This document shows positions 22,719-31,203 of a DNA stretch of 64,000 nt, in pieces. Each line of letters starts with the position of its first letter. Within the stretch, counting starts at the first letter, position 1. Below the pieces are notes generated by a model that worked only from the letters and a program-made list of their open reading frames with translations, was not told where the DNA came from and made no database searches. Source of the DNA: Apilactobacillus waqarii (GTDB lineage: Bacteria; Bacillota; Bacilli; Lactobacillales; Lactobacillaceae); contig NZ_JAHQYH010000006.1 in NCBI RefSeq assembly GCF_019061205.1, positions 34,578-98,577 of the forward strand, read 5' to 3'. The position numbers were made by a program, and so were the translations under genes.

Positions 22719-25700
22719 TTACTTGTTCTTTCTTCTTAATCCAAAGATTGCCATGATGAATCCTAATACCATTGAGATTAGACCGAAACCGAATAAGTTA
22801 CGTTGGTTAGTTTCATCACCAGTTTGAGGTAACTTACCTGCTTCTTTCTTGTCAGTAACTTGGCCAAGATGACCGTTTACTTCCTTAGCTGAAGCATTCT
22901 TTTCAGTTTCTTTGTGTGATGTCTTAGTAGTCTTCTTAGAAGCAGCCTTCTTAGCGACAACCTTGATATCGCCAAGTGACTTAGTTAAGTCAATTGTTGA
23001 TGGTAATTGTGATTCGTCTGCTACCTTGTAACCCTTAGAAGCCAAGTACTTAACAAATTCTGCCTTAGTCATTGTCTTCTTTGAGCTTTCTACCTTAATA
23101 GTCTTGTTTGATCCAGCAACCTTAACGTTTTGAACGTAAACTTTGTTTGCTTGGTTCTTGTCTGCATCGTTGTTGTTTGATACTTGGTTCTTATCAGCAT
23201 CAGTGTTGCTTACTGATTGATCCTTGTTTGATACAAGTTCGATGTCACTTAATGGCTTAGTTAAATCAATTGTTGCTGATAGTTTTGATTCGTCTGCTAC
23301 CTTGTAGCCTTTGGCAGCCAAGTACTTAACAAATTCGTCTTTTGTCATAGTCTTGTTTGCACTTTCTACCTTAACAGCATCGTTTGAGCCAGCAACCTTA
23401 ACGTCTTGTGCGTAAGTTTGTGCTGCTTGATTCTTGTCAGCATCGTTGTTGTTTGATACTTGGTTCTTATCAGCATTAATGTTGCTTGCTGATTGATCCT
23501 TGTTTGATACAAGTTCGATGTCACTTAATGGCTTAGTTAAATCAATTGTTTCTGGTAGTTTTGATTCGTCTGCTACCTTGTAGCCCTTGTTGTTCAAATA
23601 CTTAACAAATTCGTCTTTTGTCATAGTCTTGTTTGAGCTTTCAACCTTAACAGTATCGTTTGAACCGGCAACCTTTGCATCTTGTGCGTAAGTTTGTGCT
23701 GCTTGGTTCTTTTCAGCATCCTTGTTGTTTGCTGATTGATCCTTGTTTGATACTAGTTCGATGTCATTAAGTGGCTTAGTTAGGTCGATTGTATCTGGTA
23801 GTTTTGATTCGTCAGCTGGTTTGTAGCCCTTAGCATCCAAGTACTTAACAAATTCGTCTTTTGTCATAGTCTTGTTTTTACTTTCAACCTTAACACTATC
23901 GTTTAAACCGGAAACCTTAGCGTCTTGTGAGTAGCTAGTGTTGCTTTCATCCCTATTGCCATCAACGTTTCCGGCCTTAGCAATGATTAGTCCCTTGAAG
24001 TCGTCTGGGTTAGTCAAGTCTAGGGTATCCTTCAAAGCATCTGGGTTCATTAGCTTGTAACCATCTGCTTCAACCTTGTTGATGAAGTCTTGTTTTGAGA
24101 TAGTCTTGCTGTTACCGCTCACTGAAATAGTGTCACCAGTACCAACAACACCGACGTTCATCTTGTAAGTTGTGAAACCTTCAATTAATGAAGCAACCTT
24201 CTTCATGTCATCTGAGTTAGTTAAGTTCAATACATCATTTAACTTACCAGTATCAGAAACTTCTAGTCCTTGATCCTTTAATTGCTTGATTAAATCTTGC
24301 TTAGTGATAAGTGGAGTGTCATGTTTAACTACTGCTGACTTAGTACCATCACTACTGTTTAGTGTGTTAGTGTAGCTTGATGCGTTTGGTGTAGCATCGT
24401 AAGTCTTGCCAGCACTTAGGTCAACTGATGCTGGTAGTGAATCCATATCTGAAATTGTGTAACCTTGTGCTGAAACATCATTAACAAAGTCAGACTTGTT
24501 TAGGTATGAATTTTGTGAACCAACATTTACAGTGATTTCCTTAGTAGTACCATCACTTTGTTTAACGTTTAGTTTGACAGCATGAGCAGAAGCATTTGGA
24601 ATAACCACTGGGTTAACGTTATCAACTGCAACACTTAGTGGGTCGCTTAATGCTGATGGGTTAGCAACAGTGTAACCATTGTCTAGCATTGCCTTTACAT
24701 ATTCTGATGCTGAAAGTGTATCGTTAGCTGAAGGAACGAATACAGTCTTGTTAGTGAATGTTCCATCTTCATTTGCTACCTTCACAGTTTGTGGGTAGTT
24801 AGTAACAGCTTGTGCATTTGGTTTTACATTAATTGAGTTGTCCTTAGTTAAATCAAGTGGGTAAGTAACATCAGTGTTATCAGATAAAGCGTAACCTTGG
24901 TCTGCCAATTCCTTAGCAAGGTCGTCTTTATCGACAGTTGATGACTTAGAGTTAATGTTAACCTTAGCCTTTGTACCATCAGGAAGCACAACAGTTTGTT
25001 GGTAACTAGTTGGTGCATCAGTTGGTTGGTTTACCTTGTATGCGTTGTTAGCGTTTGTAAGATCAACAGTTGCTGGAATGTTTTCACTATTTTGAACATC
25101 ATAGCCTAAAGCATTTAATGCCTTAACATAGTCGTCCTTACTCATTGTTGGAGTAGCACTTGTAATTGAAACAGTTGTTGGCTTGTAGCTACCGTCTGCT
25201 TGTTTTACATTTACAGTTTGTGGATATGCAGTTGCTTTGTTAGCATCTGCTGAAGTAGTTACTGTATAATCTGGTTTTTCATCACTTAAATCAACTGGGT
25301 TGTTACCAATAGCTTTATCAGAATCTGCTGATAAAGTAACACCTTGTGCTGCTAGTTGTTTTTTGTAATCGTCAGCACTGATTTGTTGTTTTTCACTGTT
25401 AATGTGAACAGTTACGTCGTTACCCTTGTCATCCTTTAGTGTTTGAGTGTAACTAGTTTGTGCATTAGGGTTGGCAATTACTAATGGAATAGTACTTGCA
25501 CTCAAGTCTACTGGATCTGATAACTTGTTCTTTTGGTCATCAGTTAGTGTGTAGCCCTTGTCTTCTAATGCCTTAACGTAGTCATCTTTAGGCATTGTTG
25601 GGGTCTTACTGTTGATGCTTACTGATACATCATGAGTTTGGCCATTTCCATCAGTGTAAGTTAATGATTGTGGGTAACTCTTAGTTGTTGATGCGTCAGC

Positions 25701-27947
25701 ATTTGGAGTAACTTCAATTGGGTCAGTTGAACCTAAGTTAGCGTTTTGACCTAATTTAGCTTTTTCAGCATCTGTCAAAGTGTATCCTTGGTCTGCTAAA
25801 GCTTTAGCTAAATCGTTAATGTTCATAGTTGGACTGTCACTCTTGATGTTTACAGTAGCAGTCTTAGCATTTCCATGAGCGTCAGTAAAACTAACGGTCT
25901 TAGGATATACGTTGTTTGAAGTAGTGTTAGGAGCAATTGTCAAACCAGTGTCACCATTGTTCTTAGTCAAATCAACTGGAGTGTCCCCCAACTTGTTAAT
26001 ATCATCTTGTGATAGTGTGTAACCTTGATCTGCTAAAGCCTTTTGTAGTTCCTTTGGAGCAATTGTTGGGTTAGCACTGTTAACAGTTAATGAGATTGGG
26101 TTGCCGTTAGCATCCTTGAACTTCATTGCGTAGCCTTCACCAGTCTTGTTCGTGTTGGCTGGTGTTGCAACTGTGCTATCAACGTAGATAGTAGCAACAT
26201 GGTTACCATTACCATCATCTTGAATAGCTGGGTTTAACACGTATTGTGCTTGGAAGTTATCGTAAGTTTGTGAGTTGAATTGACTTGATAATTCTGAAAG
26301 TTCTGGAGCGTAGTTTTGGCTCTTTAATGAGTTAATCTTGTCAGCGATTGAGATGTTGTCAAAATCTGTCACGTTATCTTTTTGAAGTGAGTCAACAATC
26401 TTACCAGTACTCTTATCAACAAAGTTAATTTTTAAGTTTGAAACTGGAGCAGTAACGTTAATCTTAACTGATTGATCCTTGTAAAATGCAGGAACAGCTT
26501 GGTTTTTAACGATTGAGTTACTTGAATCTGGAGTAACACCCTTATTGGTTACAGTGTCCAAAGCATCCTTAATTGAAACCGGTTGGTTAATTGCTGAAGA
26601 AGGTAAGTTAGTTGAGTAAACAACGTTTCCATGTTGATCAACAAATGAAATTGGTAAAGAGTTCTTGATTAACTTGATGTTGTAACCAACACCGTTAGTG
26701 AAATCTACATTTCCTGAAACGTCATCAGGATTTACAAGTTGGAACCCTTGACCAGTCAAAAGCGATTTAAGACTATCCGAACTCATTGTTGAGGACTTAC
26801 TAATTAATTTAGCTGATTGTCCAGTAGGTTTGTTGTTGTCATCAACGATGGTCAATACCTTTGGATAGTAAACATTGAATGTGTATACTTGACCCTCTTT
26901 TTCAGAGTTAACACCTTTAGGAACAATTCCATTTACGTAGTATGAGTAGATATCTGACTTTGAATCAACAACTGCATTTGGTGATGCTTGTTTAAATGCA
27001 TTAATTGCAGATTGGATATTCATTTCATGGTCATCGGCACCTTGAAGTACAGTACTTGATACTACGTTTCCGTTACCATCATTATCAACAAATTTAATAG
27101 TCTTGTTGTATAACTTATGTGAGTCGGTAAAGTCAACAGTTGGCTGAGTTAGATCAATTGTATCAGGTAGACTACTTGCATCTGCGTTCCATGAACCCGT
27201 TAAGAATTGTAAAATAGATTGGCCACCCAAAGTAGATTCTGGAGTGTTGTCAGACAATTTTACAGAACTTCTCCCATTTGGATTAATGTAGAATGCTGCA
27301 GCATCATTATTATTGTATTTACTATGAACTGTTACTGTTACTTGCTTATTTGTATTAGCAGTGACTGGAGTTGTTACACCGCTGTTGCTATTTGATGAAC
27401 TACTTTGGTCTGATGAAGCACTTGATGCGCTGCTTTGAGCTGATGAGCTGCTTGATGCACTACTTTGTGAACTTGAAGCGCTGTTTTGTTGTGCTGCTTG
27501 AGATTTTTGAGCTGCAGCAGCGGATTGTTGTTCTCTTGTTATATTTTTAACCATAAAAGTGTAACTACCTTGGGTTCCATCAATTGAAGGATTACTAATC
27601 TCTTGATTGATACTGCTTGTATCAAACTGAGAATTCAATCCGTTTAGCCTGGAAATAACACTTTGTAAGTTATAGCTTTTCTTATCACTGTTAAGATCTA
27701 CAGTCCAACCTGTAACTGTAAAATCAGTACCATATTGGTCAACGACATGAACTGTAATTGTTTGAGGATACTTCTTAACAGTTGTAGTCTTTGATGCAGC
27801 CTTAGCGTCAATAGAACCATTGTCAGTATTTTGCGCTGCTTTAGCACCAGTGATTAAAACACCTGTGACGGCAGCAGCATAAATCCATTTCTTGGAAATT
27901 TTTGATTTACTTGAATATTTATTATTTCTGTCAAAATATTGTTTCAT
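22719..27947 (-). CDS. Large LPQTG-anchored surface protein with serial repeats
   Basis: A 1,742-residue protein from ATG 27947. The long N-terminal signal (KISKKWIYAAAVTGVLITGAKAA) recalls KxYKxGKxW-type signals. A Ser/Ala-rich stretch at about 150-200 looks like an O-glycosylation platform. Then come several domains of the VxFVDxxGN...V type and at least ten diverged ~70-residue repeats (YPQTVxV...TPTMxKDDYVKALxxxGYxL...PVDLT). Four nearly identical ~90-residue repeats (MTKDEFVKYLxxKGYKVADESKLP) precede the sortase signal KLPQTGDETNQ, a membrane helix and RRKNK. It is probably an adhesin fixed to peptidoglycan by sortase A, which is not in the window. Confidence 0.9.
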   Translation of the reverse strand: MKQYFDRNNKYSSKSKISKKWIYAAAVTGVLITGAKAAQNTDNGSIDAKAASKTTTVKKYPQTITVHVVDQYGTDFTVTGWTVDLNSDKKSYNLQSVISRLNGLNSQFDTSSINQEISNPSIDGTQGSYTFMVKNITREQQSAAAAQKSQAAQQNSASSSQSSASSSSSAQSSASSASSDQSSSSNSNSGVTTPVTANTNKQVTVTVHSKYNNNDAAAFYINPNGRSSVKLSDNTPESTLGGQSILQFLTGSWNADASSLPDTIDLTQPTVDFTDSHKLYNKTIKFVDNDGNGNVVSSTVLQGADDHEMNIQSAINAFKQASPNAVVDSKSDIYSYYVNGIVPKGVNSEKEGQVYTFNVYYPKVLTIVDDNNKPTGQSAKLISKSSTMSSDSLKSLLTGQGFQLVNPDDVSGNVDFTNGVGYNIKLIKNSLPISFVDQHGNVVYSTNLPSSAINQPVSIKDALDTVTNKGVTPDSSNSIVKNQAVPAFYKDQSVKINVTAPVSNLKINFVDKSTGKIVDSLQKDNVTDFDNISIADKINSLKSQNYAPELSELSSQFNSQTYDNFQAQYVLNPAIQDDGNGNHVATIYVDSTVATPANTNKTGEGYAMKFKDANGNPISLTVNSANPTIAPKELQKALADQGYTLSQDDINKLGDTPVDLTKNNGDTGLTIAPNTTSNNVYPKTVSFTDAHGNAKTATVNIKSDSPTMNINDLAKALADQGYTLTDAEKAKLGQNANLGSTDPIEVTPNADASTTKSYPQSLTYTDGNGQTHDVSVSINSKTPTMPKDDYVKALEDKGYTLTDDQKNKLSDPVDLSASTIPLVIANPNAQTSYTQTLKDDKGNDVTVHINSEKQQISADDYKKQLAAQGVTLSADSDKAIGNNPVDLSDEKPDYTVTTSADANKATAYPQTVNVKQADGSYKPTTVSITSATPTMSKDDYVKALNALGYDVQNSENIPATVDLTNANNAYKVNQPTDAPTSYQQTVVLPDGTKAKVNINSKSSTVDKDDLAKELADQGYALSDNTDVTYPLDLTKDNSINVKPNAQAVTNYPQTVKVANEDGTFTNKTVFVPSANDTLSASEYVKAMLDNGYTVANPSALSDPLSVAVDNVNPVVIPNASAHAVKLNVKQSDGTTKEITVNVGSQNSYLNKSDFVNDVSAQGYTISDMDSLPASVDLSAGKTYDATPNASSYTNTLNSSDGTKSAVVKHDTPLITKQDLIKQLKDQGLEVSDTGKLNDVLNLTNSDDMKKVASLIEGFTTYKMNVGVVGTGDTISVSGNSKTISKQDFINKVEADGYKLMNPDALKDTLDLTNPDDFKGLIIAKAGNVDGNRDESNTSYSQDAKVSGLNDSVKVESKNKTMTKDEFVKYLDAKGYKPADESKLPDTIDLTKPLNDIELVSNKDQSANNKDAEKNQAAQTYAQDAKVAGSNDTVKVESSNKTMTKDEFVKYLNNKGYKVADESKLPETIDLTKPLSDIELVSNKDQSASNINADKNQVSNNNDADKNQAAQTYAQDVKVAGSNDAVKVESANKTMTKDEFVKYLAAKGYKVADESKLSATIDLTKPLSDIELVSNKDQSVSNTDADKNQVSNNNDADKNQANKVYVQNVKVAGSNKTIKVESSKKTMTKAEFVKYLASKGYKVADESQLPSTIDLTKSLGDIKVVAKKAASKKTTKTSHKETEKNASAKEVNGHLGQVTDKKEAGKLPQTGDETNQRNLFGFGLISMVLGFIMAIFGLRRKNK
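22960..23960 (-). repeat. Four near-identical ~90-residue repeats
   Basis: The KVESxNKTMTKDEFVKYLxxKGYKVADESKLPxTIDLTKPLSDIELVSNKDQS unit occurs four times, with near-identical DNA, in contrast to the diverged repeats further upstream in the protein. Confidence 0.85.
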
Positions 27948-28254
27948 ATTTTCCAACGTCCTCTCTCTTAAACAACAAAATTTAAACAATCTGTATCATT
28001 ACAAATTAGATTATAAGACCAAAAATATTTAATTTGCACCCGATTTGATTGCTTTTAAATCATTCTTAAGCAACTTAATATTTAGATAAGTATTTTAATA
28101 CTTTTATAAGAAAATTAAGGAAAAGTTTAGATAAATTAGAAAAGTAACTTTGATGACTTTCGTATCAATGTTTTTAAGGTTTTTTTTGCAAAATAACATT
28201 TTAAAACCAATATGCTGTAAACGTTGTTATATAAATGTTTTAGATAGGAAGTAT

Positions 28255-28280
28255 AATTAAGCTTTCTGCTTAATTTTTTT
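28255..28280 (+). terminator. Orphan plus-strand terminator
   Basis: Perfect AATTAAGC-tttct-GCTTAATT stem followed by T7. There is no plus-strand gene upstream of it for several kilobases and no U run on the minus strand. It may end a small RNA. Confidence 0.5.
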
Positions 28281-28442
28281 GTATAAAAATTTAAGCACTT
28301 TTAGAAAATTACAGCTAAATACGGCATTTTTACTGGCAAAAAATGAGTTTGTGGTGAGATTTTTTTGGATAAAAAGTACAATTAATTAAATAAACTTATT
28401 GCCAATTTTAGATAATTGTTAGATGTTTTTGCCCAAAAATGC

Positions 28443-28482
28443 AAAAAAGACGACGAAATTACATACGTAATTTCATCGTCTT
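28443..28482 (-). terminator. Terminator of the 28512 gene
   Basis: AAGACGACGAAATTAC-atac-GTAATTTCATCGTCTT, a 16-bp stem with one mismatch. Confidence 0.8.
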
Positions 28483-28511
28483 AATATTTATATAAAATTG
28501 AAACAGTTAAT

Positions 28512-29705
28512 CTATTTGTTCTTTCTTCTTAGCCCGAAGTAAGCAAGTCCTAGACCAATTGCAATGGTAGCAACACCTAATGCGATTGCTCTAGCTTGGT
28601 TAGTGTTATCACCAGTTTGCGGTAATTTAGCACGAACGTCCTTCTTTTCTGCAACTGGAGTTTGTTTAGTTTCCTTTGCAGCAGCCTTCTTTTCTTCACC
28701 CTTGTTTGCAGGATCAGCAATGACCATTGTCTTTTCATCACTCTTCGGAGCTTGTGATGCTAATGATGAAGAATTTGATGATTGTGCTGAACTTTCAGTT
28801 GAAGTAGCAGCAGTTGATGATACATTTTCTGATGAAGCAACTGAAGAAGCAGCTTCTGATTTTACGTTTTGAGTTGCTGAGCTTGATTCCTTAGTTGATT
28901 CACTTGATTGGGCAGATGGGTTAGTAGCTTCGCTAGATTGTTCAACTGGTTTAGTTGTTTCACTAGTTGAAGCTGATGATGCACTTTCCTTCTTGTCATC
29001 ACTTGATGAAGATGATTGAGCTGATGAGCTCTTTTCTGCTTCACTTGATGTGCTTGATTGTGCTGAACTCTTTACAGTTTCGTCTGAAGCACTTGATTGA
29101 ACTGTAGTATCTCCAGAAGTTTGAGTGGTAGTTTCAGTAGTTGTGTTGTTTTGTTGAGTGTTTTGGTTAACAACTGTGGTAGTTGGTGCTTGTACTGGTA
29201 ATGTAAAACTAGTTTGAGCTGCACTTGTGTTTAGTCCCTTTGTATCATATCCATAATTACTTGGAACATGACTAACTAAATCGTTTAAAAATTGAGAATA
29301 ATCAGTTACTGTATAGTCTTTTTCGAAAATCTTATTGTGGTTTTGATCTACGATTTCAGCATGTAATGTATGAGTAGGTGCATCAGCAGTAACGGTACTA
29401 TCTCCCTTACTGATATCAACTGACTTTTGGTTACTGGTTACATTTAATTGAGATAAAATACCTGTAATATCGTATTGAGCATCACTACTACTTAAATTAT
29501 ATGCTGCAATATCATCACCATTTTGATCTTTAAAATCAACTTTAGCACTATATTTTGCTTGTGCAGTTTCATCCGCGTGCGCTGTGTATGTAGATGCGAA
29601 TTGACCTGCTTGTGTTCCAGTCAACAATACCCCTGTAATTGCTGAAACGTAAACGAACTTTTTAGTGTTCTTGAATAGTTTTGAATCTCTCTTATCGAAC
29701 TTCAT
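28512..29705 (-). CDS. LPQTG-anchored Ser-rich surface protein
   Basis: A 397-residue protein. The N-terminal signal is KNTKKFVYVSAITGVLLTGTQAGQFASTYTAHA. Two ~60-residue beta-type domains follow (KVDFKDQNGDDIAAYNL... and HTLHAEIVDQNHNKIFEKDYTVTDYSQFLNDLV). Then comes a ~150-residue Ser/Thr/Glu/Ala-rich stalk (SSAQSSTSSEAEKSSSAQSSSSSDDKK), and the sortase signal KLPQTGDNTNQ with a membrane helix and RRKNK. It is an adhesin-like member of a five-gene paralogous cluster; the second domain motif (HxLxxxxVDxNxxxxFxxxYxVTDYxxxxxxDLV) recurs in the next three genes. The stalk is probably glycosylated. Confidence 0.9.
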   Translation of the reverse strand: MKFDKRDSKLFKNTKKFVYVSAITGVLLTGTQAGQFASTYTAHADETAQAKYSAKVDFKDQNGDDIAAYNLSSSDAQYDITGILSQLNVTSNQKSVDISKGDSTVTADAPTHTLHAEIVDQNHNKIFEKDYTVTDYSQFLNDLVSHVPSNYGYDTKGLNTSAAQTSFTLPVQAPTTTVVNQNTQQNNTTTETTTQTSGDTTVQSSASDETVKSSAQSSTSSEAEKSSSAQSSSSSDDKKESASSASTSETTKPVEQSSEATNPSAQSSESTKESSSATQNVKSEAASSVASSENVSSTAATSTESSAQSSNSSSLASQAPKSDEKTMVIADPANKGEEKKAAAKETKQTPVAEKKDVRAKLPQTGDNTNQARAIALGVATIAIGLGLAYFGLRRKNK

Positions 29706-29805
29706 AATTAACCGTCTCTTTTCAATATAAAATTTTAATTACAATAAAATTAACTTCCTTTAATCATTATATATTTTTTTATGTACTTTTTGTCTTATTT
29801 TGCCT

Positions 29806-29836
29806 AAAAAAAGAAGACCCCACCGGGTCTTCTTTT
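29806..29836 (-). terminator. Terminator of the 29857 gene
   Basis: AAGAAGACCC-cacc-GGGTCTTCTT hairpin with A and T runs. Confidence 0.85.
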
Positions 29837-29856
29837 CATATATATAGATAGATTAT

Positions 29857-31044
29857 CTATCCTTTCTTCTTACCAAAGAATCCAAGAACAGCACCAACAA
29901 TCATAGCGATGATGCCAACGCCAGCAACTGCTTGTTGATTAGTCTTATCACCAGTTTGTGGTAACTTGTTAGCTTCAGTCTTTGCGGGTTCACCGGCATT
30001 GTTACCGGCCTTTTCTTCACCTGGGTTTACAGGATCATAAATAACTGATGTCTTTTCGTTATCCTTGTTAGCTTCTGACTTCTTTTCAGCCATTGATGTT
30101 GCTACAGATGAAGCAACTGATGATTCAGCTGATGAAGTGTTAGCGGCTTCAGAGCTTTGGTTTTTAGATTGTGATGAGTTAGTTGCTTCACTTGAAGCTT
30201 CACTGCTTTGGATAGCCTTTGATGATTCCGCTGAGCTTTGTGTTGAGCTTTCTGCGCTTGATGCGTTTGAACTTTCAGCACTTGAAGCTTCGCTGGATTG
30301 ACTTGAACTAGCTGCACTTGATGTTTCAGCTGATGAGCTTTCACTTGAAGTAGAACTTTCATTAGTGTTAGTTCCAGTTGAAGCAGCGGCTGATGATGTG
30401 GTAGTTGAAGCACTTTGTTTGCCTTCGTTATCGTAAGATGCGGAAGCTTGACCATGAATAGTAGTGCCACTGGCACTTGATACGTTAGCCTTTGATACTT
30501 CAACGTTGTATTGGTCTTCATAGTTGAATGGATCTGAGTAACTATAGCTGTAATCATTTGAGAATGGTTCAACTAAGTCCTTAATGTCAGTTGTACCAAA
30601 GTCGGTTACAGTATAACCCTTGGTAGCAAGAACAGCATGAGTATCCTTATCAATGACATTAACTGTCAAAGTGTGAGTTGGTTGATTCAAGGTGTAGTTG
30701 TATTCTGACTTGCTTAAATCAATGGTGTCGGGAATATCCTTGTCGTTCTTGATTTGGTCAGTAAAGTCATATGTCTTATTGTTGTAGTGCAAAGTGTATG
30801 AAAGACGTGACTTTTGGAAGTTATTGCTATCACTTGAAGCAGTCACACCACCAAGTGAGTTCTTGTTTTGATCTTGGAAGTTAATTGTTGAATTGTATTT
30901 GTATTGATGTTGAGACGTATTGTTTGTGGTATCCGCCTTAGCTAAATAGTTACTGGATGAATTAGCATATTGGGCTCCAGCAAATAATACCCCAGTCATG
31001 GCTGCGGCATATACCCATTTCTTAGTATTATTGAATTTAGTCAT
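29857..31044 (-). CDS. LPQTG-anchored Ser-rich surface protein
   Basis: A 395-residue protein. The signal NTKKWVYAAAMTGVLFAGAQYANS is almost that of the 27947 protein. Two beta-type domains follow (STINFQDQNKNSLGGV... and HTLTVNVIDKDTHAVLATKGYTVTDFGTTDIKDLVEPF). A Ser/Ala/Glu-rich stalk of about 110 residues ends at NEKTSVIYDPVNPGEEK, and the sortase signal KLPQTGDKTNQ, a helix and KKKG close the protein. It is closely parallel in layout to the 28512 protein, so tandem duplication and divergence are likely. It is transcribed alone. Confidence 0.9.
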   Translation of the reverse strand: MTKFNNTKKWVYAAAMTGVLFAGAQYANSSSNYLAKADTTNNTSQHQYKYNSTINFQDQNKNSLGGVTASSDSNNFQKSRLSYTLHYNNKTYDFTDQIKNDKDIPDTIDLSKSEYNYTLNQPTHTLTVNVIDKDTHAVLATKGYTVTDFGTTDIKDLVEPFSNDYSYSYSDPFNYEDQYNVEVSKANVSSASGTTIHGQASASYDNEGKQSASTTTSSAAASTGTNTNESSTSSESSSAETSSAASSSQSSEASSAESSNASSAESSTQSSAESSKAIQSSEASSEATNSSQSKNQSSEAANTSSAESSVASSVATSMAEKKSEANKDNEKTSVIYDPVNPGEEKAGNNAGEPAKTEANKLPQTGDKTNQQAVAGVGIIAMIVGAVLGFFGKKKG

Positions 31045-31170
31045 AATACACAGCTTCTTTCCTATTTCTTTTTACAACTCCATTTTAAGAGTTCTTTGAA
31101 CGATGTGTATATTAATGCCGCGATTTTTACCATTTCTTAAAAAAAGTAACAAAATTTTTAAAGGCAAACT

Positions 31171-31199
31171 AAAAAGCAGGCCTATTCAGGTCTGCTTTA
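31171..31199 (-). terminator. Terminator of the 31204 gene
   Basis: AAAAGCAGGCCT-att-CAGGTCTGCTTT-type hairpin; nearly the same sequence as the terminator at 33342. Confidence 0.75.
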
Positions 31200-31203
31200 G
31201 TGA

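Larger units (their letters stand above)
27948..28511. other. A+T-rich intergenic region with orphan hairpin
   Basis: It holds the upstream region of the 27947 gene, including a -10 TATAAT on the minus strand (28015-28010). It also holds the plus-strand hairpin at 28255 and the terminator of the 28512 gene at 28443. No reading frame with a ribosome site was found. Confidence 0.5.

Noticed and set aside
28206..28222. cre-like sequence TGTAAACGTTGTTA
   Set aside because: One consensus base fails and it is far from any start; the perfect cre is at 41857.
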